Shown here: one piece after another, positions 35,135 to 43,326 of the stretch
Numbering within the stretch: the first letter of the stretch is position 1
Layout: the number at the start of each line of letters is the position of its first letter
Assembly: GCF_039522605.1 (NCBI RefSeq)
Contig: NZ_BAAADS010000006.1
Coordinates: forward strand, 218,313 to 282,312
Direction of reading: 5' to 3'
Origin: Lentibacillus siamensis
GTDB lineage: Bacteria; Bacillota; Bacilli; Bacillales; Amphibacillaceae
DNA: 64,000 nucleotides
Notes under the pieces: generated by a model
What the model was told of the DNA's origin: nothing
The model's database searches: none
What the model saw: only the letters and a program-made list of their open reading frames with translations
Translations under genes and position numbers: made by a program

Positions 35135-35860
35135 ATGAAAACTGACCTTTATAAAAAAATAAAAGTTGTCAAAGGCGAAAACTTTGTAACGATTGAGGAT
35201 AGCAAGAACCTGGCTGAATATGAACTCATTCGACTTATAAACGATTTAATGAATCAGTCAGATGTCAAAAATACGAAGAATATAAATATCCTGGTTGAAA
35301 GTAAATTCAGCGAGCAGGTAGATTCAGAGTTGCGGCAAAATGGCTTCAAATTACACGATGAAAATGTCACCGTCCGGAAAGAATTAGACACCCATATTAC
35401 AGTGGAACAATTTTATCCACTAAAAACGTTAAATGAGTTACGGGAAAATGAATTTAAGACTATATGGCAAAAGTCGATGGAAGGATCCCTGAATGCCCCC
35501 TCCTCTTTAAATATTGATGAGCAGATGCGAAGTGTAGAAGTTGAACTGGGGCCAGGTTACAAAGATTCCTGCATCGTTGCATATGAAGGTGAGAATCCAA
35601 TAGGTGTCATCATGCCCCATATAGAACCAGGCACCAAAGAGGAAGGCAGGATATTTTATTTTGGCCTAATCCCAGAAGAAAGAGGGAAAGGGAAGAGCAA
35701 ACCGCTTCATCAACAGGCATTGGCTTCTTTAAAAAATCAGTTTGATGCATCTTACTATATTGGCAGTACAAGTCATAATAACAAGCCAATGTTGAAAACC
35801 TTTGAGCGTAACGGGTGTAGGGTTTTGGAACGGAATAAAGTTTATAAAAGGAAAATGTAA
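35135..35860 (+). CDS. GNAT-family acetyltransferase
   Basis: A 241-residue protein. Residues 1-120 are of unclear fold; the C-terminal half is a GNAT domain with the acyl-CoA loop PEERGKGKSKPLHQQAL and the tail TSHNNKPMLKTFERNGCRVLERN. ATG 35135 is chosen (GGTGAGG about nine bases before); GTG 35129 is possible. The acceptor substrate cannot be predicted. Confidence 0.75.
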   Translation: MKTDLYKKIKVVKGENFVTIEDSKNLAEYELIRLINDLMNQSDVKNTKNINILVESKFSEQVDSELRQNGFKLHDENVTVRKELDTHITVEQFYPLKTLNELRENEFKTIWQKSMEGSLNAPSSLNIDEQMRSVEVELGPGYKDSCIVAYEGENPIGVIMPHIEPGTKEEGRIFYFGLIPEERGKGKSKPLHQQALASLKNQFDASYYIGSTSHNNKPMLKTFERNGCRVLERNKVYKRKM

Positions 35861-35886
35861 AATACGTTATACAAAGGGGGTTCCAG

Positions 35887-36334
35887 ATGGATTATGTTAA
35901 AAATTTAAGAAAATTAGTTGGACACCGACCATTGATTTTAACCGGATCCGTTGTTATCGCAGTTAATGAGCATGACGAATTGCTATTGCAGCAAAGAACG
36001 GATGGAGGATGGGGGTTACCGGGTGGTCTGATGGAGTTAGGAGAAAGCCTTGAAGAAACTGCGAGAAGAGAAGTAAAGGAAGAAACCGGACTGGAAATTG
36101 GCAGGTTGGAACTTCTGGATGTTTTTTCAGGTCAGGATTACTTTTCAAGTTTCCAATGGGGATGAATTATACTCAGTAACTGCTGTTTATCTATCAAAAG
36201 ACATTAACGGCAGCAAACAAATTGGTGATGAGTCTGTTGATGTAAAGTATTTTCACTACGATGAACTGCCAAATGGTTTGACTGAAGAATATAGACGATA
36301 CATAAATTCTTACTTTAATAGAATGGAGAGGTAG
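35887..36334 (+). pseudogene. NUDIX hydrolase with a +1 frameshift
   Basis: The frame from ATG 35887 carries an intact NUDIX box, GGLMELGESLEETARREVKEETGLEI (GX5EX7REUXEEXGU), and stops at 36165. The rest of the domain, FQVSNGDELYSVTAVYL to SYFNRMER, continues in the next frame to 36334. Removing one T from the TTTT at 36142-36145 joins them into one 148-residue protein, a normal NUDIX length. Either a real inactivating insertion or a homopolymer sequencing error. A working copy would hydrolyse a nucleoside diphosphate-X substrate. Confidence 0.85.
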
Positions 36335-36339
36335 TCCTA

Positions 36340-37275
36340 ATGAAAATCCCAAACGAAACATTTCAAAAAACCGCTGCGTGGATGAAGCGTAATGCGCGCC
36401 CGCTTGAGACTGCGAGGTGGGAATATTTTTTTGAAAACGGCTCAGCTGGTAAGGTAATCCACTATTTGTCTGCGTTTCAAAACGAAGATGGGGGATTTGG
36501 ACATGGCCTGGAACCCGACTTTTGGCTGCCCCATTCATCAGCCATCGCAACATGGTCAGCTGGACAAATTTTAATGGAAATCGGTGCGAGCAGTCAGGAA
36601 AAGATTGTGCAGTCGCTGCTTTCCTATTTGGCAAACTCTTATGATCTTGAAGCAGGTCTCTGGAAAACGGTGCATCCGAAAACCAATGATTATCCGCATG
36701 CGCCATGGTGGCACTGGGAAGAGGGAGTACAGGAGAACTGGATGTACAATCCCAGTGTAGAGTTGGCCGCATTCCTTGTGCACTGGTTGCCCCAAGAAAA
36801 CGAAAATTCCAGAATAGGTTGGGAGGTTTTGGAATATGCCGTCAACCATCTCATGAACAGCCAAACAATGGACAGTCACGAGATCAATAATTTTCAGCAG
36901 CTGGTGAAAATCATGAAACCATACGAGCAATCATTTAACAGGAAACTCAATTACTCATTTGCAAATGTTGCGGAAAAGGTCATGTTACTTGCAGCGGATT
37001 GTATTGAAAAAGATGTTTCCGAATGGTCAATCGGTTATAAACCGCTTCCGCTCGATTTCATTGATGGTCCAGAGCATCCGCTGTGTGAAAAATTTAGTAA
37101 GTTGGTGGAACACAATCTGCAATTTTATGTTGATCAATTATCTGACGACGGCATATGGGATATTTCGTGGAACTGGGGAAGCTATCCGGAAGCGTATGCG
37201 GTTGCCAGACAGCAATGGAAAGGAATACTGGCTGTGGACAGGTATAAGCTGCTTCAGTCATTTGGATGTTTATGA
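36340..37275 (+). CDS. alpha/alpha-toroid (prenyltransferase/squalene-oxidase-repeat-like) protein
   Basis: A 311-residue protein with QNEDGGFGHGLEPD and later SDDGIWDISWNWG, the QW/DGGFG-type motifs of alpha/alpha barrel repeats found in terpene cyclases and prenyltransferases. No DxDD or zinc ligands are evident, so cyclase activity is not implied. An ATG follows AGAGGTAG. It begins 5 bp after the NUDIX gene. After its stop another frame (to 37423) continues open with coding-like sequence, so this gene may have lost its original 3' end. Confidence 0.65.
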   Translation: MKIPNETFQKTAAWMKRNARPLETARWEYFFENGSAGKVIHYLSAFQNEDGGFGHGLEPDFWLPHSSAIATWSAGQILMEIGASSQEKIVQSLLSYLANSYDLEAGLWKTVHPKTNDYPHAPWWHWEEGVQENWMYNPSVELAAFLVHWLPQENENSRIGWEVLEYAVNHLMNSQTMDSHEINNFQQLVKIMKPYEQSFNRKLNYSFANVAEKVMLLAADCIEKDVSEWSIGYKPLPLDFIDGPEHPLCEKFSKLVEHNLQFYVDQLSDDGIWDISWNWGSYPEAYAVARQQWKGILAVDRYKLLQSFGCL

Positions 37276-37423
37276 AGGTAAACGCTATGACGAGTCACTT
37301 GCGATACGAGACTTTGTGCAGCATGAGGATGATTTGGAAGTCTTTTATGAAGGATATACCTGGAATCGGATATCCATAAAAGAGTTTCTGTTTTTTGAGC
37401 AGGGATTGTATGAATTTTTTTAG
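37276..37423 (+). pseudogene. C-terminal coding remnant, family unknown
   Basis: In the +1 frame relative to the previous gene the sequence reads KRYDESLAIRDFVQHEDD followed by LEVFYEGYTWNRISIKEFLF and stops at 37423. No start codon or ribosome site. The span 36340-37423 is one base more than a multiple of three, so a single frameshift could explain both pieces, but the join does not restore a sequence I recognise. Confidence 0.35.
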
Positions 37424-37439
37424 AAGGGAATAACGACTT

Positions 37440-37841
37440 ATGAATAATTGCGTTTTTTGTCATCCTGATTTGGAACCGGAGCAGGAAGTTCTTTTTCAAA
37501 ATGAGGATTGTATGTTTGTGCAAATGAGGGAAGCGAGAGTCAAAGGGAGTACACTTGAAGGAGCGGGACTGATCGTTCCAAAAGAACACCGTGAAACTGT
37601 TTTTGATTTAACACCTGAAGAGTGGACTGCAACGTACACACTTGTGCAGGAAGTAAAACAGTATTTAGATCAACAATATAATCCACAGGGATATAATCTA
37701 GGCTGGAATTGCGGGGAGGTTGGCGGACAGCATATTTTTCATGCCCATCTTCACGTTTTACCCAGACATGGTGATGAACCAATGGCAGGCAGAGGAATTC
37801 GGTATATGTTTAAGAGTTCCGAAAACAATCAAATGGATTAG
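37440..37841 (+). CDS. HIT-family nucleotide hydrolase/transferase
   Basis: A 133-residue protein with an N-terminal CVFC pair and the histidine triad HIFHAHLHVLPRHGD (HxHxHxx) near residue 100. HIT proteins hydrolyse adenylylated nucleotides. AGAAGGGA precedes the ATG. Single gene in the accessory region. Confidence 0.85.
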   Translation: MNNCVFCHPDLEPEQEVLFQNEDCMFVQMREARVKGSTLEGAGLIVPKEHRETVFDLTPEEWTATYTLVQEVKQYLDQQYNPQGYNLGWNCGEVGGQHIFHAHLHVLPRHGDEPMAGRGIRYMFKSSENNQMD

Positions 37842-37879
37842 GTGATTATTATCTATTTAATTATTGAAAGGAAAGTCCT

Positions 37880-38734
37880 ATGCAAAAATGGAAAAGAAGC
37901 TTAATTGAGACAGCGCGTGGTACCTTCGAAATGTTTGTAAAAGGAAAAGGTGAGCCCCTTTGTGTGACACATCATTATTCTGTTTTTAATGAAACGGGCG
38001 ATTATTTTGCTGAAGCTTTCACGAAGACAAATACAATCTATCTTGTGAATTTGCGGGAAGCAGGTGACTCACCGAAAGCGTATGATCCATACCAGCTCAG
38101 CATGCTGGAGACGGTACTTGATCTGGAAGCAATCCGTGAAGCACTGGGATATGATCAATGGGGTTTTGCCGGACACTCCACTGGCGGAATGCTGGGCATT
38201 ATGTACGGAATTTATTTTTCAGCAAGCTTAAAGTTTAATGTGATTGTGGGAGCGGCAGCAAGGGAGTATATGACCTTTTCCAAAGATTGCATTTATAACG
38301 AGAAGCATCCCAATTTTAATCGCATGCAGCAATTGATGGAGGCTTTGAAACGCGGTGATTTGTCAGCCGAAAACCGTAAAAAATTGAAAGCGGAACGTAC
38401 AAAATTGTCATTGTACGAGCCCGCAAAGCATGATGACTATTTTAATGCGGGAATTCATAAACAAATATCCGCAGTCAGACTGAATTTTTTCAGCAGGGAA
38501 TTGCATGTGTTTGATGTTACCAGAAAATTACGGCTTGTTACGGTTCCAACACTGATTATGTGTGGACGGTATGATGTTCAATGTCCGGTTATGTACTCTG
38601 AGGAGATGCATCAGCATATTCCCCATTCGACATTGGCTGTTTTTGACCGAAGTAACCATTATCCATTTCTGGAAGAGGAGGGGCGGTTTGCAGCGGAATA
38701 TAAGGAGTTTTTAAAGGAAGGGGTGAATTGTTGA
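37880..38734 (+). CDS. alpha/beta-fold hydrolase
   Basis: A 284-residue alpha/beta hydrolase. Nucleophile elbow GHSTGG in WGFAGHSTGGMLGIMYG (near 100), acid in LIMCGRYDVQCPVMYS and catalytic His in DRSNHYPFLEEE. Substrate unknown. AAAGGAAAG precedes the ATG. Its stop TGTTGA overlaps the start (TTGA) of a short coding fragment downstream. Confidence 0.85.
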   Translation: MQKWKRSLIETARGTFEMFVKGKGEPLCVTHHYSVFNETGDYFAEAFTKTNTIYLVNLREAGDSPKAYDPYQLSMLETVLDLEAIREALGYDQWGFAGHSTGGMLGIMYGIYFSASLKFNVIVGAAAREYMTFSKDCIYNEKHPNFNRMQQLMEALKRGDLSAENRKKLKAERTKLSLYEPAKHDDYFNAGIHKQISAVRLNFFSRELHVFDVTRKLRLVTVPTLIMCGRYDVQCPVMYSEEMHQHIPHSTLAVFDRSNHYPFLEEEGRFAAEYKEFLKEGVNC

Positions 38735-38949
38735 CTGAAATAAAAAATCTTGGCAGCTTTTGTGATACTGAAGAATCAGGATATATTATCAATACTGCCA
38801 GTACACGAAAAATTAGTCATGCATTTCATGAAGTACTGGATGCTTCGATTATATTTATGGAAAAGGGTTTGGATCAAAGGAGGAAAATACATGACACAAG
38901 TTACGAAAAAGAAAGTAATAATTTTCGGAGCCAGTGGTACCATTGGTAG
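38731..38949 (+). pseudogene. possible truncated nucleotidyltransferase-type gene
   Basis: A TTG overlapping the hydrolase stop, with GGAAGGGGTG upstream, opens a 72-residue frame starting TEIKNLGSFCDTEESGYIIN. The first 50 residues look like the leader of nucleotidyltransferase-fold proteins of bacilli, but the frame then turns into the start region of the next gene and lacks the GS...DxD core. Probably a 5' remnant. Low certainty. Confidence 0.3.
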
Positions 38950-39739
38950 TGCTTTGGCAGAAGCGCTGTTGAAAGAAGATTATGAGGTTTTTGGAACCTT
39001 CAATCATCAAAGACCAATTAATCTACCTTCCAAGAATACAATAAAACTTCCGATTGAAAAACCTGAATTACTAGACCAAGTTTTGTCTAAAATTGATCCG
39101 GATTTTGTGGTTATGGCGTTGCGCGGAGACTTTCAAACACAGTTAACATTTCATAGTAAGGTGGCTGAATTTTTGAAGGACAGTGGAGGACGCATGTTTT
39201 TCTGTTCGACAACGAATGTGTTTGATGCTTTGACAGACTCTCCTCACGATGAAAATGACACCCCAATGTCCGAAAGTGAATATGGTCGTTTTAAAATTCA
39301 ATGCGAAACAACAATGATGAAAAGTTTAGGCGATAAGCTAACGATTGTTAGAATTCCAACTATATTGGGTCGAAACACCCCAAGAATTAAAGCGCTCCGA
39401 AAAAATTTGGAAGAGGATAAGTTTATAAAACTTTACACAAATTTGTATGGTGCAAGGAATTCGGACAACATGCTAGCAAAGCAAATCAAATATCTGATGA
39501 ATGCGGGTTATGCGGGCATTTTTCACCTGGTAACAAACGATATTATGAATCACTCGGAATTTACAAAAAAGTTGATCCATAAATGGGGATACTCTTATCC
39601 AAAGTTTGAAGATGCTAAACAAGAAACGTTTTCTTCCACTGTTCCCGAAACGTTTTATTTTGCACTGCAATCGAACAAAACTTTACCTAAACATTTGCAA
39701 ATCGACCATGATCAGCTTATTGACTATTTATCAGACTAA
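38891..39739 (+). CDS. NAD(P)-dependent sugar epimerase/reductase-like protein (SDR)
   Basis: A 282-residue extended short-chain dehydrogenase with Rossmann motif VIIFGASGTIGSALAEALL (near 9-27), DPDFVVMAL, FFCSTTNVFDA and the catalytic-type SEYGRFKIQCE (Y-x3-K), closest by layout to dTDP-4-dehydrorhamnose reductases. ATG 38891 has AAAGGAGG seven bases upstream. The substrate is unknown. Confidence 0.78.
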   Translation: MTQVTKKKVIIFGASGTIGSALAEALLKEDYEVFGTFNHQRPINLPSKNTIKLPIEKPELLDQVLSKIDPDFVVMALRGDFQTQLTFHSKVAEFLKDSGGRMFFCSTTNVFDALTDSPHDENDTPMSESEYGRFKIQCETTMMKSLGDKLTIVRIPTILGRNTPRIKALRKNLEEDKFIKLYTNLYGARNSDNMLAKQIKYLMNAGYAGIFHLVTNDIMNHSEFTKKLIHKWGYSYPKFEDAKQETFSSTVPETFYFALQSNKTLPKHLQIDHDQLIDYLSD

Positions 39740-39893
39740 AAACCTTTTACATATGAATTAATAATGGAGGCGTATTGTATAAAGTTATGGAAAAAAAGGA
39801 ACAAAGGTATAGAAAATGGACTGTTGTAGTCCCAACAAAAATGTGCTATATTCATGTGCTAAACAAAAAGACGGGATAAGGGGGATGAATTAA

Positions 39894-40493
39894 TTGCCAC
39901 CAAAGGATGACGTTTCAAATTCAACATCTACAAGTGATGAAGAACTTCAAAATGTTACGGTTGGGGAGCGTAAACCCCACAATGACACCATTACTCTATT
40001 GGAATATGATTCACGCTGGCCCAAACTATTTGATAGAGAATCTGAGCGAATATGTTCAGAACTGGGGGACAGGGCATTGCAAGTGGAACATGTAGGATCA
40101 ACCTCAGTACCAGGACTTTGTGCTAAGCCAATTATTGATATTCTTTTAGTTGTAACAGATTCTGGTGATGAATCGAGCTTTGTCCCAAACTTGGAGGAAG
40201 CTGGTTACACACTACGTATTCGGGAACCCGAGTGGTTTGAACACCGCATGTTCAAGGGGCCTGATACAGACATCAATCTGCACGTATTCAGCAAAGGGGC
40301 ATCACAGGTGGATCGTATGTTGCGTTTTCGTGACTGGTTACGTACAAACAATTCTGATCGGGACAAATATGCACGCGTCAAGCGCAGCCTGGCAAAGCGT
40401 GAATGGCGACACGTGCAACATTACGCTGATGCCAAAGATTCGATAGTTCAAGAAATCATGGATCGAGCAAATGCAGATGAGAAGAATGTTTGA
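39894..40493 (+). CDS. GrpB-family (UPF0157) nucleotidyltransferase-like protein
   Basis: A 199-residue protein whose core VEHVGSTSVPGLCAKPIIDILL (from about residue 64) is the GS..D.D signature of the GrpB branch of the nucleotidyltransferase superfamily, followed by NLHVFSKG and FRDWLRTN. The start TTG 39894 has AGGGGGA upstream. The first 30 residues are a polar extension unusual for the family. Biochemical function unknown. Confidence 0.82.
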   Translation: MPPKDDVSNSTSTSDEELQNVTVGERKPHNDTITLLEYDSRWPKLFDRESERICSELGDRALQVEHVGSTSVPGLCAKPIIDILLVVTDSGDESSFVPNLEEAGYTLRIREPEWFEHRMFKGPDTDINLHVFSKGASQVDRMLRFRDWLRTNNSDRDKYARVKRSLAKREWRHVQHYADAKDSIVQEIMDRANADEKNV

Positions 40494-40667
40494 CATTACG
40501 TTTATTTATATAAAAAAAACGAAAATTTTTTAGGAGAAGGATTCTTAGTGTTTTATAAAAATGATTCAAATTATACTATTTTAAAGAAGCGGATATACTT
40601 TTTACATAATTAGAAAAGATTTTTTTGATAACAAAAGGTAAAATGTGTACAAACATTGATTTCGTGG

Positions 40668-40673
40668 TATAAT
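40668..40673 (+). promoter_or_regulatory. extended -10 promoter of the antitoxin RNA
   Basis: TGGTATAAT (TGnTATAAT) at 40665-40673 is a strong extended -10; the -35 region is weak. Transcription would start near 40680 and run into the antisense RNA 40680-40830. Confidence 0.6.
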
Positions 40674-40679
40674 TAACAT

Positions 40680-40831
40680 AGAAAGATAATAAGTTCATAC
40701 ACTAATAAAGACCGCCCATGCTAGTGCATGGACAGTCACAATAGACTGAACCCCATCAAGAGGGGCTGGCAGCTTATTGGAAAAATAATCCCTCAGCGCC
40801 CGCAAAACGCATAGGAGGGGTTATTTTTTAT
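40680..40831 (+). ncRNA. candidate antitoxin RNA of a type I toxin-antitoxin locus
   Basis: A predicted transcript of about 150 nt bounded by an extended -10 promoter and a T-rich terminator. It holds hairpins CCATGCTAGTGCATGG and CCCCATCAAGAGGGG, and shares short direct repeats with the toxin 5' leader on the same strand reading: GACAGT (40731, again 40959) and AACCCC-TCA (40749, again 40972). Because the toxin is read from the other strand, these repeats make the two RNAs complementary at those points, as in the par locus of plasmid pAD1. Partial relatives occur at 45052 and 47125. Confidence 0.6.
40781..40829. terminator. bidirectional terminator shared by toxin mRNA and antitoxin RNA
   Basis: AAAAATAATCCCTC (40781-40794) and GAGGGGTTATTTTTT (40815-40829) pair with one G-U, with A/T tails on both sides. 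The toxin stop codon (40821-40823) lies inside the right arm, so the end of the toxin frame is part of the terminator. Confidence 0.8.
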
Positions 40832-40907
40832 GGTTATTATCAGAAACGATAAACGCTACTAACATCCAGAAGGATATCATAAGCGTTAGCGCACTAACAG
40901 TGTCCAT
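40821..40907 (-). CDS. holin-like type I toxin peptide (TxpA/BsrG/Fst-like)
   Basis: A 28-residue peptide starting MDTVSALTLMISFWMLVAFI and ending in a polar SDNNHKK tail. One membrane helix with an LTLMISF segment and charged C-terminus is the pattern of putative holin-like toxins of bacilli (TxpA, BsrG, BsrE). The ribosome site GGGAGGGAGGTG is very strong. Such peptides damage the membrane when their antisense RNA is lost. The short length and the divergent-sequence leader make this a compact member. The antisense RNA runs convergently from 40680. Confidence 0.72.
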   Translation of the reverse strand: MDTVSALTLMISFWMLVAFIVSDNNHKK

Positions 40908-41003
40908 AGGCTACACCTCCCTCCCCGGGAAGTCTCCCACCGAAGACTACCGACGAGCGACAGTGCTGCTAAACCCCTCATGCGAAGCCAATCTATTGTT
41001 TTT

Positions 41004-41009
41004 ATTATA
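41004..41009 (-). promoter_or_regulatory. extended -10 promoter of the toxin mRNA
   Basis: On the minus strand TGTTATAAT gives TGnTATAAT with TATAAT as the complement of 41004-41009. The start point would be near 40997, giving a leader of about 90 bases rich in hairpins before the toxin ATG at 40907, as in known type I toxins. Confidence 0.6.
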
Positions 41010-41104
41010 ACATATTGCTATCATTTATACTGCAATTACTAACTTTTTGTTTTTTTAAACAACAACACATAATATAGAGCATTGTTCCACAACGGGGAGC
41101 TTAT

Positions 41105-41242
41105 ATGGAACAAAAGATATCGCCCTATCTTACGGGAAATGACCATATTATTGAGCTGAACTTCGGGGGGGGATTGTTTGAATATAGAATAAGATACCAT
41201 CAAGGGGAAGGAGTTAAAAGGATTGAATGTCCAAAAAATTAG
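41105..41242 (+). CDS. 45-residue hypothetical peptide
   Basis: ATG 41105 behind GGGGAG opens a 45-residue frame starting MEQKISPYLTGNDHIIELNF, which overlaps the SGNH hydrolase start by 16 bases in another frame. It contains a run of eight G at 41165-41172. No family recognised; it may be a 5' remnant of a lost gene or a chance frame. Confidence 0.3.
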   Translation: MEQKISPYLTGNDHIIELNFGGGLFEYRIRYHQGEGVKRIECPKN

Positions 41243-41811
41243 TTTGTTTTGGTGATAGTATTACTGCAAGAACAGAAGGCCATCGAGAACCTATGTTAAC
41301 TTCAAAGCTTTCCTCGAAACTAAATGGTTTTACCGTGATTAATTCGGGTGTTTCAGGAGAGACCACATCTGATGCACTTAATAGAATCGAATCGGATGTT
41401 TTAAATCACAATCCTAACCTCGTAACTGTGTTATTTGGTGCGAATGATGCTGCTTTCCATAAAATGGTCGATCTTCATACGTTTAAAGAGAACCTCTTAC
41501 AGATTACGGACAGCGTAGAAGCAAGAAAGACAATATTAATTACTCCTGCCCCAGTTGATGAAAATATTCAATTTGCAAGAACTAATGGGAAATTATATGA
41601 ATATGCGAAAAAGGTAAAAGAGGTATCTTTTGATTCAGGAAGCCATCATATAGACTTATTTTCAAAAATGATTGTAAGAAATGATTATCGAGAATTGTTA
41701 AGGGGTCAGAAAAATGATGGGTTGCACATAGGGGAATCAGGCTACGAATTTCTTTCCCAGTTGATAGCGGATAAAATTGACGAATTAACCTTAAATAATG
41801 GTCACGTGTGA
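41227..41811 (+). CDS. SGNH/GDSL-family esterase
   Basis: A 194-residue hydrolase with block I CFGDSIT (Ser near 11), block II Gly in NSGVSGETT, block III FGANDA and block V DGLHIGESGY (Asp-His of the triad). No signal peptide, so probably cytosolic. Similar in size to lysophospholipase/esterase TesA-like members; the substrate is unknown. AAAAGGA stands just before the ATG. Confidence 0.87.
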   Translation: MSKKLVCFGDSITARTEGHREPMLTSKLSSKLNGFTVINSGVSGETTSDALNRIESDVLNHNPNLVTVLFGANDAAFHKMVDLHTFKENLLQITDSVEARKTILITPAPVDENIQFARTNGKLYEYAKKVKEVSFDSGSHHIDLFSKMIVRNDYRELLRGQKNDGLHIGESGYEFLSQLIADKIDELTLNNGHV

Positions 41812-41921
41812 TCTTCCGTTAAAGGGTGACGTGTGCGTTTTTAACCAACTGAGGTGATTGAAAAGATTTTTTGATAGTAAAGAGGTGAAAAAATGAATAA
41901 CAAAAGGAAAGGGGCAATGCA

Positions 41922-42464
41922 ATGTTTTTTAATGGGGAAATAATTCGCTTAAGGAAAATGTCCAGTGAGGATGACGATGTTTCTACTTACCATAAGTGGA
42001 GAAATGACATAGAGGTTATGCAATTTACCAATCCATCATTAGATGTGTTTACATATGCTGACACAGAAAACTTCGTCAAAAATATAACAGAATCCCATAA
42101 TTCAAAGGGCTACATGATTGAGGAAGTTAAAACTGATAAGCCAATTGGCCTCACATCGCTTATTAACATTGATTTTGGAAACCGTAACGCCGAATGTATC
42201 ATTGATATTGGGGATAAAGATTACTGGAATAAGGGGTTTGGACGGGAGGCTTTATCGCTTTTATTGGATTTTGCTTTCAATGAGTTAAATTTGCATAAGG
42301 TGTATTTAAGAGTATTTTCTTTCAATGAACGTGCGATAAGATTATATCAAAAACTTGGCTTTCATGAGGAAGGAAAATTAAAGGAACAACTATATCGACA
42401 CGGAGCTTGGCATGATGTTGTTTTTATGGGGCTTTTAAAAAGAAATTATAAGGCAAATAAATAG
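41922..42464 (+). CDS. GNAT acetyltransferase, RimJ/RimL type
   Basis: A 180-residue GNAT with N-terminal GEIIRLRKMSSEDDDV, acetyl-CoA loop NKGFGREALSLLLDFAF and the RimJ/RimL-type ending VFSFNERAIRLYQKLGFHEEGKLKEQLYR. This subgroup acetylates protein N-termini, spermidine or antibiotics; not resolved here. GGAAAGGGG precedes the ATG. Confidence 0.87.
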   Translation: MFFNGEIIRLRKMSSEDDDVSTYHKWRNDIEVMQFTNPSLDVFTYADTENFVKNITESHNSKGYMIEEVKTDKPIGLTSLINIDFGNRNAECIIDIGDKDYWNKGFGREALSLLLDFAFNELNLHKVYLRVFSFNERAIRLYQKLGFHEEGKLKEQLYRHGAWHDVVFMGLLKRNYKANK

Positions 42465-42758
42465 GGGCAGGAACGGACTAACATTTGGCAGTATCGGGTA
42501 GATGGGTTAATGAAACGAAAGAGAATTCATTGTAACAATAATTCCAGTACCTTATCTCCCATTAGATGGGAGGTTTAGGTGGTTTTCCTTCTGATGGTTT
42601 GCAACTGTTAAGAATATTAAGGGAACAAGACAAGAATTGAACAACGATTGACTGACTTGGCTGGCTATTTATGTCATTAATATTATTACAGTTATGTCAA
42701 TCCCGGATAATAAAATGGCCATTCTGGAATAAGATACTGTGTTGATAAGGGAGTAGAA

Positions 42759-43253
42759 ATGAACAATCATAAATTTAGTGAGTTTTTAAAAATAGCAAGA
42801 AGATTAAATGAGATTCAAATTACACCATTGCTAATGGGGTCAGTTGGTTTGGAAATTGTCACAGGAGAGAACTGGGATGCGCAGGATTTGGATATCCATG
42901 TACCTGGTGATGAAAGGGGATGGAAAGCACCTGCGGAAAAGGCTATTTCTGAGTGGAATTGTGTTGTGGCGATTATGAATTCCCTCAAATATCGTTTAGT
43001 AGATTTACATGAACATCAATTTATTAAAAGTGGATTATCAGTCGAGTTTGGTATCATTGATACTTTACCGTCTTTCGCGGGAGTATTGTTAGAGGATTTA
43101 GAAATACATAAAAAGAAAGACGTAAATTTTTACCTATTAACACTGAATCAATATTTGCATGTATATGAAGCCTCGTTTAAGGATAGTTATCGGGCGGAAA
43201 ATAATAATTATAAGGATTTTCATAAAATCGAATATTTAAAAGCAAAAGCATGA
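42759..43253 (+). CDS. nucleotidyltransferase-fold hypothetical protein
   Basis: A 164-residue protein. TPLLMGSVGLEIVTGENW followed by DAQDLDIHVPGDERGW gives the GS...DxD arrangement of minimal nucleotidyltransferase-fold proteins, as in AbiEii/LinB-like families, but it lacks clear partners. The rest is KYRLVDLHEHQF and a helical tail. Function unknown; a resistance or regulatory role would be speculation. Confidence 0.55.
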   Translation: MNNHKFSEFLKIARRLNEIQITPLLMGSVGLEIVTGENWDAQDLDIHVPGDERGWKAPAEKAISEWNCVVAIMNSLKYRLVDLHEHQFIKSGLSVEFGIIDTLPSFAGVLLEDLEIHKKKDVNFYLLTLNQYLHVYEASFKDSYRAENNNYKDFHKIEYLKAKA

Positions 43254-43326
43254 TCTCTATTACAATATTACGGTGCTTTTCTGGAATAAGAAGTATTAGT
43301 AATATGACTAATTGGGAGGAGTGAAA

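Noticed and set aside
42556..42572. Hairpin CTCCCAT-TAG-ATGGGAG as a regulatory RNA
   Set aside because: Only a 7-bp stem in a non-coding stretch, with no promoter or conserved partner; could be chance or a weak terminator.
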